The notes beneath the pieces were generated by a model. The model did not search any database, had not been told where the DNA came from, and was given only the letters and a program-made list of their open reading frames with translations. Made by a program: the position numbers and the translations under genes. 64,000 bases of DNA, from positions 2,046,001 to 2,110,000 of the forward strand of contig NZ_CP050307.1 of assembly GCF_014189535.1 (NCBI RefSeq), written 5' to 3'. Below are positions 63,774-64,000 of this stretch, piece after piece. The DNA is from Rhizobium lusitanum (GTDB lineage Bacteria > Pseudomonadota > Alphaproteobacteria > Rhizobiales > Rhizobiaceae). Within the stretch, counting starts at the first letter, position 1. Each line of letters begins with the position of its first letter.

Positions 63774-64000
63774 GTGAATAAGCGTATTGGACTTCTGTCC
63801 GCGCTGATGGCGGGAGTGTGCACTCCCGCGATGGCGCAGACTGCGACCGAGTTGCAGCCCATCATCGTCAAGGCATCGGAGAATCCGACGGCCCTGCCGG
63901 AGGAATATCCGGGCGGGCAGATTGCGAAAGGCGGCCGCGTCGGAATGCTCGGCAACCGCGACGTGATGGACACACCGTTCAGTTCCACGAGCTATACGGC
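63774..64000 (+). CDS. TonB-dependent receptor, N-terminal part (cut by window edge)
   Basis: GTG start. The first 75 codons give a signal peptide (about 1-21, cleavage AMA-QT), a TonB-box-like LQPIIVKA, and the plug-domain start [30 protein letters not shown], characteristic of TonB-dependent siderophore-type receptors. The barrel lies beyond the window. Ligand unknown; a ferric siderophore is the usual substrate of this subgroup. Confidence 0.85.
   Translation, partial: [75 protein letters not shown]

Noticed and set aside
1..64000. CRISPR array, tRNA, rRNA or prophage
   Set aside because: No regularly spaced repeats, cloverleaf sequences, rRNA motifs or phage structural genes were recognised on reading both strands.

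Overview
The window looks like a GC-rich, plant-associated alphaproteobacterium of the Rhizobiales, most likely Rhizobiaceae (Rhizobium/Agrobacterium type). This is inferred from the celABC-style cellulose operon without a BcsC porin, the many Liv-type ABC operons and AraC/MarR regulators, and the IS6-family relics. No tRNA, rRNA, CRISPR array or phage gene was seen.

Layout. (1) 1-9208: cellulose synthesis (bcsA, cut by the window edge, bcsB, bcsZ and a TPR protein), then a PAS-PAS-PAS-GGDEF diguanylate cyclase that probably supplies the c-di-GMP sensed by the BcsA PilZ domain. (2) 9209-12404: a scarred accessory segment. Two IS6-family transposase relics in opposite orientation bracket an AT-rich stretch, a 34-codon leader ORF and an unusual tandem alpha/beta-hydrolase. 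(3) 12405-25947: a plus-strand SDR/moaF/SnoaL trio converging on a long minus-strand operon (aldehyde dehydrogenase, GMC alcohol oxidoreductase, Liv-type ABC importer, SDR, AraC), with a FeaR-like AraC gene just upstream. (4) 25066-35836: the homoprotocatechuate (4-hydroxyphenylacetate) meta-cleavage pathway: hpaA, hpaBC, hpaR, then hpaF-hpaE-hpaD-gabD-hpaG-hpaH-hpaI, ending in pyruvate and succinate. (5) 35837-38850: an unassigned stretch, then a Tat-signal, alginate-lyase-like, FN3, LamG-like secreted protein broken by an apparent one-base deletion. (6) 39031-49556: a type II secretion system in two convergent units (gspD-O-G on plus; gspL-M-C-K-E-F-H-I-J on minus). (7) 49926-63461: a hydroxycinnamate/lignin-monomer locus: MarR regulator, feruloyl-CoA hydratase/lyase, NDP-forming acyl-CoA synthetase, AraC regulator, two paralogous aldehyde dehydrogenases, a Liv/Cou-type importer and a coniferyl-alcohol-dehydrogenase-like SDR. 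(8) 63774-64000: the start of a TonB-dependent receptor.

How it fits together. The DNA reads as a plant-surface and plant-debris toolkit: cellulose for attachment, a T2SS with a likely polysaccharide-acting cargo, and two aromatic pathways. Region 3 may be an upper pathway feeding 4-hydroxyphenylacetate (or a close relative) into region 4. Three things point there: a FeaR-like regulator, a MoaF homologue, and a palindrome upstream of the FeaR-like gene that closely matches one lying on the -10 region of the hpaF promoter. That link is inference. Region 7 could convert coniferyl alcohol to vanillate through ferulate; ring cleavage of vanillate is not encoded here.
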